Assembly: GCF_006636215.1 (NCBI RefSeq)
Contig: NZ_VIFM01000080.1
Span: 1 to 41,135, forward strand
Direction of reading: 5' to 3'
Length of the DNA stretch: 41,135 nt
Source: Myxococcus llanfairpwllgwyngyllgogerychwyrndrobwllllantysiliogogogochensis
GTDB lineage: Bacteria; Myxococcota; Myxococcia; Myxococcales; Myxococcaceae
The notes beneath the pieces are model-generated. The model was given only the letters and a program-made list of their open reading frames with translations, was not told where the DNA came from and did not search any database. The translations under genes were made by a program, and so were the position numbers. Below, one piece after another: positions 18,204 through 25,726 of this stretch. Each line of letters begins with the position of its first letter. Position 1 is the first letter of the stretch.

Positions 18204-18349
18204 TGTGGAACCTCTCCTGCGAAACGATGCGGGTACCTCGGCGCCACGAGCACGTGGACCATCCGCCGGGTACGAAAAAGGCGCACTGTCTAGCGCCCAT
18301 GCCACCCGAACGCAAGGAGACGCCGGAAGACCGGTGTCCGCGAGGGGTG

Positions 18350-19603
18350 TCAAGGCGCCGGGGCGCCGTCCTCGGAACCCGGGGCGGTCGGCTCGACTTC
18401 CGGGGCCGTGGGCGGGAGCGTCTTTGCTCGGGGAACGGGCGACAGCAGGTCGTCCAGCACGGACTGCGCCCGGGTGGGCCGCCGCCCCTGCCGTCGGGAG
18501 GCCAGGGTGGGTGCGGGGGGCTGCTCGCTCGGCATCTCCTCCAGGCGGACCTTGAGCCGCATCGGCTTGCCCAGCCGGTGGATGCGCAGCCGCACGTCAT
18601 GGCCCACGCCCCGGGCGGCCACCTGCCAGCGCAGGGTGTGCGCCCGCCGCACGCGCCGCGTGTCGAGCCCGATGATGACGTCGCCGTGGAGCAGGCCCGC
18701 GCGCTCGCCCGGACCGCCCTCCACCACCTCCGTCACCACCACGCCCTGGCCCTGGCCCAGGTTGAAGGCCTCGGCGACCTCGGGCGAGTAGTCCTGCACG
18801 CTGATGCCCAGCCAGCCCCGGCGCACGCGCCCGTGGGCCCGCAGCTGCGGAATCACCGTCTTGGCGATGTCGATGGGGATGGCGAAGCCGATGCCCTGGC
18901 CCGCCACGTTGACGGCGTTGGCCACCGCCACCACGTCGCCGTGCAGGTCGAGCACGGGGCCTCCGGAGTTGCCCGGGTTGATGGAGGCGTCCATCTGCAT
19001 GTAGTCGAAGTCGCCGTCGCGCCCGTTGGGCGTCACGTCCGTGCGGCCCATGAAGCTGACAACGCCCACCGTCACGGAGTGGGAGAGGCCGAACGGGTTG
19101 CCGATGACGACAATCCAATCCGCCGAGCGCACGTGCGACGCGGACGCAAGCCGCAGCACGGGCAGCTTTCGCGGGGCCTCGATTTTCAGCAGCGCGCAGT
19201 CGGTGCGGGAGTCCTCGCCCACCACCTGCGCGACGTACTCCTCGACGTAGCCGCGCGGGTGCATCACCGAGATGACGACCTCCGACGCTCCCTCCACCAC
19301 GTGAGCGCTGGTGAGGATGTAGCCGTCGGCGTGGATGATGAAGCCGGAGCCAATGCCCTTCTGGGGCTCCTCGCCCGACACCGACGCTTCGTCCGTCAGT
19401 TGTCGGGTGGTGATGGAGACCACCGACGGCATCGCCTTGCGAGCCACGTCACTCAGCGTGGCCCGCTGGTTGTCCAGCGAACGGTTCTGGGCTTCGAGCC
19501 ACAGACGTCCGCGCCCGCGCCCGGCGGCCTGCGCTGGGGTCGCCAGCGCGCACACCAGCGCGGTGAGGATGACGACACTCTTGATGAAAGGCGCCCTGCC
19601 CAT
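18350..19603 (-). CDS. HtrA/DegP-like serine protease with one PDZ domain
   Basis: This envelope protein-quality-control protease has a signal peptide (about 1-27, ending ATPAQA), a trypsin-like domain with an intact triad (H101 in TSAHVVEG, D135 in SRTDCALLKI, S213 in NPGNSGGPV), one PDZ domain (about 255-345, RGWLGISVQDY...GPGERAGLLHGDVIIGLD), and a ~65-residue Arg/Pro-rich C-terminal tail not typical of DegP/DegS. The start ATG 19603 has GGAGG upstream and yields 417 residues; an upstream in-frame GTG pair at 19633-19636 is less likely. A single PDZ domain matches DegS/HhoB-like architecture, but the cleavable-looking signal argues for a soluble periplasmic form. Confidence 0.95.
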   Translation of the reverse strand: MGRAPFIKSVVILTALVCALATPAQAAGRGRGRLWLEAQNRSLDNQRATLSDVARKAMPSVVSITTRQLTDEASVSGEEPQKGIGSGFIIHADGYILTSAHVVEGASEVVISVMHPRGYVEEYVAQVVGEDSRTDCALLKIEAPRKLPVLRLASASHVRSADWIVVIGNPFGLSHSVTVGVVSFMGRTDVTPNGRDGDFDYMQMDASINPGNSGGPVLDLHGDVVAVANAVNVAGQGIGFAIPIDIAKTVIPQLRAHGRVRRGWLGISVQDYSPEVAEAFNLGQGQGVVVTEVVEGGPGERAGLLHGDVIIGLDTRRVRRAHTLRWQVAARGVGHDVRLRIHRLGKPMRLKVRLEEMPSEQPPAPTLASRRQGRRPTRAQSVLDDLLSPVPRAKTLPPTAPEVEPTAPGSEDGAPAP

Positions 19604-19689
19604 GCCCCGCCTCCGCCCCGACCGACCGTCCACCACCCACGCAACCTAGGGAGGGGAGACCTGTCGCGGAAGCGGACCTGTCGGCCAGG

Positions 19690-19971
19690 CTACTTCTTCT
19701 GCGCGATGATGCGGTTGACCGCTGCCCGGTCCTCCGCGCTGATGCGCTCGCGCGGGGCGGCGGGCGTCGTGCGGGAGACAGCGCCCTTCGCGTCCTCGTA
19801 GGCGTCCTCCAGCCCGTCCTTCATCCGGTCCACGGTGTCCGGCTTCACGGTGCGCTTCCAGGCCCGCTCCATGTGTTGCAAGGGCGTGCGGCCGTCCACC
19901 CCTCCCGTCGACAGGAAGATGCCGAGCCCCACCGCGCAGACCGTCCAGACGATGAACTTCAAAGCTCCCAT
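19690..19971 (-). CDS. small single-pass membrane protein, hypothetical
   Basis: The 93-residue product begins MGALKFIVWTVCAVGLGIFLSTGG, one N-terminal membrane segment. A charged, probably helical tail (RAWKRTVKPDTVDRMKDGLEDAYEDAKG) and a disordered Pro/Arg stretch follow. ATG 19971 is supported by GGAGG 8 bases upstream; GTG 19977 would sit too close to it. I do not recognise a family. It lies 86 bp upstream of the protease gene on the same strand, so a shared transcript is possible. The next gene upstream is divergent. Confidence 0.8.
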   Translation of the reverse strand: MGALKFIVWTVCAVGLGIFLSTGGVDGRTPLQHMERAWKRTVKPDTVDRMKDGLEDAYEDAKGAVSRTTPAAPRERISAEDRAAVNRIIAQKK

Positions 19972-20072
19972 GCTCACAGCCTCCTACGTCTTCTTACATG
20001 GAGCGGAGACGGGTGGCCAGTTTCCGACCGCGTGTATGTGATCCGCGCTGACAGGGCGACTCGCGGCACTTA

Positions 20073-21149
20073 ATGTCCGCCGGCTTGCAGCCCGAAGAGC
20101 TCTTTCAGGCCGCCCGTGAAAGGGCGGCACAGCTGGACGTGGGGCGTGGAGACGCGGTGGTGGAACGCGTCCGAGCCGCCGCGTCCTCGTTGTTCAGCCG
20201 GATTCCCGAGCCGCCGGTGTACCGCCGCGCCGAGGACCCTTCACGCAAGGCGGCGCAGGCGTTGCTGCCGGAGATGGAGAAGGTGTTGGCGGAGGCGCTG
20301 GCGGCGGGCAGAGACCCGTCGATGGCGCCCGCGCTGGAGAAGCTGGTGGCCGCGTTGCTCGCGCATGGCGAGGCGCTCTGTCACACGGCGGGCGGGCGGT
20401 TGGAGGCGGCCGAGATTGCCTGGCGGCGCGCGCTGGAATTGGAGCGGGCCGCGCATCCCACGCGGCACCTGGTGACGGCGCCTCCGCGTCCTCCGCCGGT
20501 GTTCGACAAGACGGGGGGAGGCTCGCGGTATGACCCTCGGCCCGCGCCGCAGGCGAGCGTGAAGCTCCTGTGTCCCAACACCGGCTGCAAGCGGGTGGGG
20601 GACTACGCCTTCCTGACGAGCCACGCGTACAACCGCTTCGTGTGCCCGGTGTGCGGCACGCCGTTCCTGGCGTACTTCGGCGAGCTGCGAGGGTTGGAGG
20701 TGGAGGTCCGCCGCAGCTCGAAGCGCTACTTCTTCACGGTGGACGAGGTGGGCACCACCAACTCCTCGCGCATCGAGTTCGAGGAAGCAGGCGGGCAGGA
20801 GTTCCCCGCCGCGCGCAGGGATTTGCTCGCGTTCCTCTACACGGAGGCGCGGGAGCTGAAGGTCGTGGTGAACCTCACCAACCAGCGGCTCATGTGGGTG
20901 AGCCCCGCGTCCTCGTGCTTCGTGGCGACGGTGGCGTTTGGCGAGGGAGCGCCGGAGCTGGTGGCCTTCCGTGCGTACCGCGATGACGTTCTGCGGAAGA
21001 GCGCGCTCGGGCGCGGGTTCATCCGGGGCTACTATCGCTGGGGTCCGGACGTGGCGCGGTGGGTGTCGCGGAGACCGGTGGCCCGAAGCGGAGTGCGCTG
21101 GGTGTTGAGTCAGGTGCATGACCGCCTGACCAGGAGTGGATTCTCGTGA
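20073..21149 (+). CDS. zinc-ribbon protein with C-terminal CFI-box domain
   Basis: The 358-residue product has an N-terminal helical region (1-140), a zinc ribbon at about 165-205 (CPNTGCKRVGDY...RFVCPVCGTPF), a central beta-rich region, and a C-terminal segment that matches the CFI-box pattern: SSCFVATVAFG, then ELVAFRAYRDDVLRKSALGRGFIRGYYRWGP. That segment occurs at the C-terminus of varied proteins, with the Cys in CF[IV]AT conserved; its role is unsettled. No signal peptide is seen, so it is probably cytoplasmic. It overlaps the thioredoxin gene by GTGA, suggesting co-translation and perhaps a redox link through its cysteines, which is inference. Confidence 0.85.
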   Translation: MSAGLQPEELFQAARERAAQLDVGRGDAVVERVRAAASSLFSRIPEPPVYRRAEDPSRKAAQALLPEMEKVLAEALAAGRDPSMAPALEKLVAALLAHGEALCHTAGGRLEAAEIAWRRALELERAAHPTRHLVTAPPRPPPVFDKTGGGSRYDPRPAPQASVKLLCPNTGCKRVGDYAFLTSHAYNRFVCPVCGTPFLAYFGELRGLEVEVRRSSKRYFFTVDEVGTTNSSRIEFEEAGGQEFPAARRDLLAFLYTEARELKVVVNLTNQRLMWVSPASSCFVATVAFGEGAPELVAFRAYRDDVLRKSALGRGFIRGYYRWGPDVARWVSRRPVARSGVRWVLSQVHDRLTRSGFS

Positions 21150-21724
21150 CGCAGGAAGGAATCGGCGCGCCGCCGCCAGCGAGGCCGCCGAGCGGCGGGA
21201 CGAAGCTGTTCATGGGCCTGATTGCCGGGCTCGGGTTGGCGGGCGTGGTGTATCTGGGCGTGCTGGAGGCCCGGCGTTCGCAGTTGGTTCCGGATGGCGC
21301 GGCGACTCCCTCGTTCGAGCTGCAGCGTCACGAGGGCGGCGTGCTGAAGTTGGAGGACCTCCGCGGCCAGGTGGTGATGCTGGACTTCTGGGCGACGTGG
21401 TGCCCGCCGTGTCGCGAGGAGATGCCCGCGCTGGTGAAGCTGGCGAAGGAGTACGAGTCCCAGGGACTCGTCTTCCTGGCCGCCAGTCGGGATGACGGGG
21501 ACATGGCGCCCCAGCTGGTGGACAACTTCATGCGGCGCCACCTGCCCGACTTGAAGCCCTACGTCGTGTACGCCGGGGACGACATGGCGCGGGCCTTCCA
21601 GGTCAGCGCGCTGCCGACGCTCTACTTCCTGGACCGCGAGGGCAAGGTGACGGACGCGCAGCGCGGCGCCCTGTCCGAGGACGCCCTGCGCCGTCGCATC
21701 GAGCGGGCGCTCAAGCAACAGTAG
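21146..21724 (+). CDS. ResA/TlpA-like membrane-anchored thioredoxin
   Basis: This is a thiol-disulfide oxidoreductase facing the periplasm. The 192-residue product has one membrane anchor (about 21-40, LFMGLIAGLGLAGVVYLGVL) and then an AhpC/TSA-Redoxin fold: TPSFELQRHEGGVLKLEDLRGQVVMLDFWATWCPPCREEMPAL, with active site W85-C86-P87-P88-C89, and the cis-Pro loop VSALPTLYFLDREG. GTG 21146 overlaps the stop of the previous gene (GTGA). Family members usually keep cytochrome c haem-site cysteines or other envelope cysteines reduced; the true partner is unknown. It converges with the OmpA-like gene across the repeat array. Confidence 0.93.
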   Translation: MTQEGIGAPPPARPPSGGTKLFMGLIAGLGLAGVVYLGVLEARRSQLVPDGAATPSFELQRHEGGVLKLEDLRGQVVMLDFWATWCPPCREEMPALVKLAKEYESQGLVFLAASRDDGDMAPQLVDNFMRRHLPDLKPYVVYAGDDMARAFQVSALPTLYFLDREGKVTDAQRGALSEDALRRRIERALKQQ

Positions 21725-21822
21725 CAGCGACTCGCGACGGGACACGCCGCCGCGTCGTGGCCGGACCGCACCCATGAGAAGGGCGCCGATGTCCTCGTGG
21801 GACAAGGGCGCGTCGTCCCACT

Positions 21823-21894
21823 TCATGGCCCGACGACGTGCATGAGCAGGGCGCCGATGTCCTCATGGGACAAGGGTGCCTCATCCCGTCTCAT
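21823..21894 (-). CDS. candidate mini-ORF 3 of the repeat array (23 aa)
   Basis: The frame reads MRRDEAPLSHED then IGALLMHVVGP. Compared with mini-ORF 2 the changes are K/R, W/R, D/E, I/V and two silent ones (GAC/GAT, GCG/GCA). Its TGA overlaps ATG 21826 of a fourth copy. That fourth copy starts like copy 2 but loses the terminal TGA and runs on antisense to the thioredoxin gene, so I treat it as a broken last unit. Confidence 0.35.
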   Translation of the reverse strand: MRRDEAPLSHEDIGALLMHVVGP

Positions 21895-21962
21895 GGCCCG
21901 ACGATGTGCATGAGCAGGGCGCCGATGTCCTCATGGGACAAGGGCGCGTCGTCCCACTTCAT
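21891..21962 (-). CDS. candidate mini-ORF 2 of the repeat array (23 aa)
   Basis: The frame starts MKWDDAPLSHED and ends IGALLMHIVGP. ATG 21962 overlaps the TGA of mini-ORF 1 by ATGA, as does its own TGA with the next ATG. A 24-codon ORF minus a 4-base overlap equals exactly the 68-bp period. The LSHEDIGALLMHIVG part would form a short amphipathic helix. No known family. Confidence 0.35.
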   Translation of the reverse strand: MKWDDAPLSHEDIGALLMHIVGP

Positions 21963-22009
21963 GGCCCGACGATGCGCATGAGAAAGGCGCCGATGTCCTC
22001 GTTGGACAT
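21959..22009 (-). CDS. candidate mini-ORF 1 of the repeat array (16 aa)
   Basis: This frame reads MSNEDIGAFLMRIVGP and stops with TGA. GAGG lies 5 bases upstream of ATG 22009, a fair ribosome-binding site, about 30 bp after the stop of the ompA-like gene on the same strand, so it could be translated from that transcript. Its open frame extends a few codons upstream (TEAP), matching DDAP of the next copies. Unproven as a gene. Confidence 0.35.
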   Translation of the reverse strand: MSNEDIGAFLMRIVGP

Positions 22010-22038
22010 GGGCGCCTCGGTTCTCGACGGTGACCCGA

Positions 22039-24039
22039 CTACTTCCCGGGTGTCTGTGGCGGCGGCTTGGTGTCCGTAGCAGCAGGCTTCGCCGAGGGAG
22101 CAGGTGAGGCCGGAGTCGCCGCCGGCTTGCCATCCGACGCCGGAGGCTTCGCCGTGGGGGCCGCTCCCGGCGCGGGTGTCGTCGCGCCCGTGGGTTTGCC
22201 GGCGGGAGCCGCGCCCGGAGTCGCCGGGGCCTGCTTGCCAGCGGGAGGCTGCTGTCCCGCCGGGACGACGGTCTCCCGACCCTCGGTCTCCACTTCGGAG
22301 CGCACGAGCTTGAAGTCGACGCGGCGGTTCTTCGCGCGACCCAGCGCGGTGTCGTTGGTGGCGATGGGCCTGTCGAAGCCGAAGCCCTCCGAACTCAGTC
22401 GCTTGCGGTCGATGCTCTTGGACACGAGGTACTCGAGCACCGAGCGCGCACGCTTGTCGGACAGGCCCATGTTGAGCTGCCGCGAGCCCCGGTTGTCCGT
22501 GTGACCTTCGATGAGCACCGGCCCCAGGGTGGGGTTCTTCCGGAGCACCGTCGCCACCTCGTCCAGCAGCGGATAGGAGCGCTTCTGGATGACTGCGGAG
22601 CCCGTCTCGAAGAGCACGTTGCCCTTGATGCGGATGCGGTCCGACTCGACGAAGACGTACGGAGGCGAATCGAACGGGCAGCCGTTGTTCTCCGGCGGGC
22701 CGAACTGCTCGGGGCAGTCATCCTCGTTGTCGGGCACTTCGTCGCCGTCCGTGTCCGGGCAGCCGTCGTAGTCCTTGGGGCCGGGCTTGTCCGGGCACTT
22801 GTCGAACTCGTCGGTGATGCCGTCGCCGTCGGTGTCCACCTCGGGGCAACCCTTGCGCTCCTTGAGGCCCTTCACGTCGGGGCAGCTGTCCTCGCCGTCC
22901 ACCACGCCGTCGCCGTCATTGTCCGGGTCGGGGCAGCCGTCGCTGTCCTGGAAGCCGTCCTTGTCCTCGGCCTCGTTGGGGCAGCGGTCCCTCACGTCGG
23001 GCACGTTGTCGCCATCGGAGTCCTGGAAGCGCTCGTCGTAGCGCAGCCCGAACATGACGCGCAGGGCCTCGCGCCCGTAGCCGGTGGTGAGGTTGAGGCC
23101 CCGGCCCACGTTCAGCTCCAGTCCCCAGTTGCCCCAGATTTTCGCGCGCGCGCCGACGAGCAGCTCCCACGGCGTCTTCAGCGAGTCGGACTGGTCGAAG
23201 TTGAAGGGGCGCACCAGCGGCGTGCCCAGGTGCATCTCCGCCGTGGCCTGCACGTCCGTGAAGCGGCCCATGTTTGGCAACTCGCCGATGATGCCGGCGC
23301 CGAGCGTCAGCTCGTCGTCCACCAACAGATTCAGGTACTGCGCATGCTTGCGCAGCTTCACACCCGCGTTGCCCACCACGCGGACGGGGATGGGCAGCAC
23401 GTCGAAGCGCTGCTCCACCGCGAGGCGCGGCGCGAAGACGAAGCCCCGCTCACCCGTGAAGCTGTCCGCGTCACCCGTCGGCGCGCGGACCTCCGCGATG
23501 AGCGACAGGCCCACGGGGAACTTCTCGCGGTCCAGCAGATGGATGCGCGGCACCAGTCGGATGTCGCCCAGCGTCGTGCGGCTCACCCCGGCGGCGCCCG
23601 GGAAGTCCGGCGCGTCCAGCGCATCTCTCAAGAGGTTGAAGTTGTCGCCCTGGAGGAGCGTGAAGGGCAGGTCGATGCCCAGCTCCAATCGCTCATGGAG
23701 CTGGTAGGCGAAGAGCAGGTGGGCGTCGAGCCGGTACGGCAGCAGGTCGCCCAGCTTCTCGTCACCCAGCTTCAGGGCGAGGATGCGCCAGTTGAAGTCG
23801 AACAGCAGCGCGCCGCGGAAGCTGCCGACGGGCTCGCTATTGCTCGTGCCCTCCAGCGCGATGCCGCTGTTCTGCGCGGGCGTGGGCTTGACGGGAACGG
23901 CGTCGAAGCCTCGGGAGAAAGGGTCGTGTTCCGCGTGGACCGCCGCCGAGGCCAGGAGCAGGCCCATCAGGACGAATCGGACGGCGGAGCCGCTCAGGGG
24001 CCGCCACCGTGGAGAGTGGCCGGAGCTGGTGCCTCGCAT
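22039..24039 (-). CDS. OmpA-family outer membrane protein with TSP3 repeats
   Basis: The 666-residue product has a signal peptide (cleavage near AVHA, about 37), a ~300-residue region resembling an outer-membrane beta-barrel (many alternating strands, FAYQLHERLELGIDLPF, and W/Y-rich ends), then thrombospondin type-3 calcium-binding repeats (about 338-450, repeated DxDxDGxxDxxDxCP), then an OmpA C-terminal peptidoglycan-binding domain (about 461-580, ESDRIRIKGNVLFETGSAVI, LIEGHTDNRGSRQLNMGLSDKRA). A Pro/Ala/Lys-rich tail of ~85 residues ends the protein, unusual after OmpA_C and possibly spanning the cell wall. ATG 24039 has no clear Shine-Dalgarno. The stop lies 30 bp before the first repeat mini-ORF. 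Confidence 0.95.
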   Translation of the reverse strand: MRGTSSGHSPRWRPLSGSAVRFVLMGLLLASAAVHAEHDPFSRGFDAVPVKPTPAQNSGIALEGTSNSEPVGSFRGALLFDFNWRILALKLGDEKLGDLLPYRLDAHLLFAYQLHERLELGIDLPFTLLQGDNFNLLRDALDAPDFPGAAGVSRTTLGDIRLVPRIHLLDREKFPVGLSLIAEVRAPTGDADSFTGERGFVFAPRLAVEQRFDVLPIPVRVVGNAGVKLRKHAQYLNLLVDDELTLGAGIIGELPNMGRFTDVQATAEMHLGTPLVRPFNFDQSDSLKTPWELLVGARAKIWGNWGLELNVGRGLNLTTGYGREALRVMFGLRYDERFQDSDGDNVPDVRDRCPNEAEDKDGFQDSDGCPDPDNDGDGVVDGEDSCPDVKGLKERKGCPEVDTDGDGITDEFDKCPDKPGPKDYDGCPDTDGDEVPDNEDDCPEQFGPPENNGCPFDSPPYVFVESDRIRIKGNVLFETGSAVIQKRSYPLLDEVATVLRKNPTLGPVLIEGHTDNRGSRQLNMGLSDKRARSVLEYLVSKSIDRKRLSSEGFGFDRPIATNDTALGRAKNRRVDFKLVRSEVETEGRETVVPAGQQPPAGKQAPATPGAAPAGKPTGATTPAPGAAPTAKPPASDGKPAATPASPAPSAKPAATDTKPPPQTPGK

Positions 24040-24062
24040 GATGGCAGCTCATACCATCCGGT

Positions 24063-24097
24063 CCCGAGGGGCGGAAACAAATGACCCACCCCTCGGG
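24063..24097 (-). terminator. 9-bp inverted repeat between M16 and ompA-like genes
   Basis: CCCGAGGGG and CCCCTCGGG form a perfect stem with a 17-nt AT-richer loop. Because all neighbours are on the - strand, it lies in the 5' leader of the ompA-like gene, which is transcribed away to the left, and just past the M16 stop at 24116. It may be the M16 terminator, though no T-run follows. Confidence 0.35.
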
Positions 24098-24115
24098 GCA
24101 AAATACAGCCCTGCG

Positions 24116-25726
24116 CTACTTCTCCATGAAGGACTGCGCGGGAATGACGGTGATGGCGTCCGGGCTCACGGGGAGCTTGTAGGGGACGATGACCTTGTCC
24201 AGCGCCAGCAGCTCCTCGGACTTGTCGGACGCGTAGGTGATGGGCGAGGGCTGGCCGGTGCGCAGGGCGTCGGCGAGCTTCTCCGCGTCCTGGGTGACGA
24301 AGGCGAAGTTGAGGCCCGTGGGGTGGAGCCGGCGGCGCAGCACCTCCTGCACGGACTGAGGCGTCATCTTCGTGAGCGCCTGGCGGTACTGCTCCAGGAA
24401 GTCAGGCGTGCCGTAGAACAGCGAGTCGATGGCGTAGCCCAGCCGGCGCGGGTCCGTCTGCTCCCAGAGGCGCGAGTAGCCCTGGAGGAAGCCGCGCATC
24501 AAGTCGAAGCGCTCCTGCGCGATGGGCTCCTTGACGAGCTGGTCCATGAAGTACACAGCGCCGCGCGTGGCGAACATCGCGTTGCCGGGTTCCACCGGGC
24601 GAATCCACAGCGTGAGGTCCTGCTGGGTGCGCGCGATGTTGGTGCGGTTGTAGGTGGTGCCCGGGTCCTCGATGAAGTGCTCGGCGTAGGCGTAGTCGCC
24701 GTAGTTGAGGCCGCGCTTCTCTCGCAGCTCGTTGAAGAGCAGGCCGATGGACTGACGGTGCTCGCCCAGGTGCGTGAGCGCGAAGGCCAGCGGGAAGAAG
24801 TCGGGGTCGCCTCGGCGCACCGGGTTGACGTAGCCCATGCTGACGGCGGTGGAGAGTGTCTGCTTCTGGATGATGACGGCGCGGCCCGCGGTGGTGGGCA
24901 GGGTGGGCAGCGTCACGCGAGGCGCGCCCGTGGCGGGCAGGGTGCCCAGGCGCGAGAGCAGAGACTGCTTCAGCGCGTCGTCCACCGCGCCGGCGAGGCC
25001 GACGACGAGCCGGTCCTGCGTGAAGACGCGCTGGGCGTGGGCCTTCACGTCCTCCAGGGTGATGGACTTGAGGCCCTGCACGGTGCCGCCGGTGTAGTGC
25101 GCGTAGGGGTGGTCCTTGTAGATGAGCGCATCGAGCGCGACCTTGCCGAGCCCCTCGTCATTGGCGCTGCGCAGGCCGTTCTCCACGTCGCTGACGGCGT
25201 TGGCGCGCAGGCGCTCCAGCTCGGAAGTGTCCAGGCGGGGCGCGAGCAGCACGTCGGTGAAGATGTCGAGGTAGCGCGGCAGGAAGTCCTTGTGGACGCG
25301 GCCGGAGAAGGTGGTGAACTCCTTGTCCGTGGAGGCCTCCAGCTCGGCGGCCATGGGGAAGAGCGCCTCGAGCAACTGCGCGGAGGTGAGCTTCCGCGTG
25401 CCGCCCTCGGCCATCAGCGAGGCGGTGAGCGCGGTGAGGCCTTCCTTGCCCTTCGGGTCATCGATGGAGCCCGTGTGGAAGACGAGCCGGAAGGTGATGA
25501 TGGGCGTGTCCGGGCGAGCGAGGACCACCAGCTCCAGCGGCTTGGGCTGCTTCAAGGGGACGGCGGGCACTTCCTTCGGGGCCGCCGGGGTCTTCTCGGC
25601 GGCGGAAGGTGTGGCCGGAGTCTCCGTCGTGGCGGGAGGGGTCGTCTCGGGCGCGGGCTTCGGCGTGGTGGCGCAGCCGACGAGGGACAAGAGGGCGGTG
25701 AGGGACAGCAGGGCCTTGGCGTTCAT
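24116..25726 (-). CDS. M16-family peptidase-like lipoprotein without zinc motif
   Basis: The 536-residue product has a lipoprotein signal (LLSLTALLSLVGC, lipobox LVGC), a ~45-residue Pro/Thr/Ala linker and two M16-fold halves. At the place of HxxEH it reads GLTALTASLMAEGG, so the zinc ligands are gone. The R/Y substrate-binding region of the C-terminal half is kept (ELREKRGLNYGDYAYAE). This is the typical non-catalytic partner of a two-subunit M16B protease. ATG 25726 overlaps the stop of the catalytic gene by one base (TGATG), with GGAGGG upstream, so the two subunits are probably made together and form a heterodimer in the periplasm. Confidence 0.93.
   Translation of the reverse strand: MNAKALLSLTALLSLVGCATTPKPAPETTPPATTETPATPSAAEKTPAAPKEVPAVPLKQPKPLELVVLARPDTPIITFRLVFHTGSIDDPKGKEGLTALTASLMAEGGTRKLTSAQLLEALFPMAAELEASTDKEFTTFSGRVHKDFLPRYLDIFTDVLLAPRLDTSELERLRANAVSDVENGLRSANDEGLGKVALDALIYKDHPYAHYTGGTVQGLKSITLEDVKAHAQRVFTQDRLVVGLAGAVDDALKQSLLSRLGTLPATGAPRVTLPTLPTTAGRAVIIQKQTLSTAVSMGYVNPVRRGDPDFFPLAFALTHLGEHRQSIGLLFNELREKRGLNYGDYAYAEHFIEDPGTTYNRTNIARTQQDLTLWIRPVEPGNAMFATRGAVYFMDQLVKEPIAQERFDLMRGFLQGYSRLWEQTDPRRLGYAIDSLFYGTPDFLEQYRQALTKMTPQSVQEVLRRRLHPTGLNFAFVTQDAEKLADALRTGQPSPITYASDKSEELLALDKVIVPYKLPVSPDAITVIPAQSFMEK

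Larger units (their letters stand above)
21773..22024 (-). repeat. 68-bp tandem repeat array (about 3.7 copies)
   Basis: Units begin at 21773, 21841, 21909 and 21977 (CATGAG on + each time) with an exact 68-bp period; the last is partial and diverges near 22015. The array fills most of the 314-bp gap between the convergent resA-like and ompA-like genes. On the - strand each unit encodes a short ORF whose TGA overlaps the next ATG by four bases (ATGA), listed separately. Differences between units fall mainly at third codon positions of that frame. Unequal spacers are absent, so it is not CRISPR. Confidence 0.95.

Noticed and set aside
18203-19801. 532-codon + strand frame opposite the HtrA-like gene
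   Set aside because: The - strand product has an intact catalytic triad and PDZ domain; the + frame has no recognisable motif.
21110-21826. 238-codon - strand frame continuing from the fourth 68-bp repeat
   Set aside because: Beyond the repeat it is the antisense of the thioredoxin gene; it arises because the fourth unit lost its TGA.
21773-22024. CRISPR array or IS remnant for the 68-bp repeat
   Set aside because: No unique spacers, no terminal inverted repeats, no transposase.
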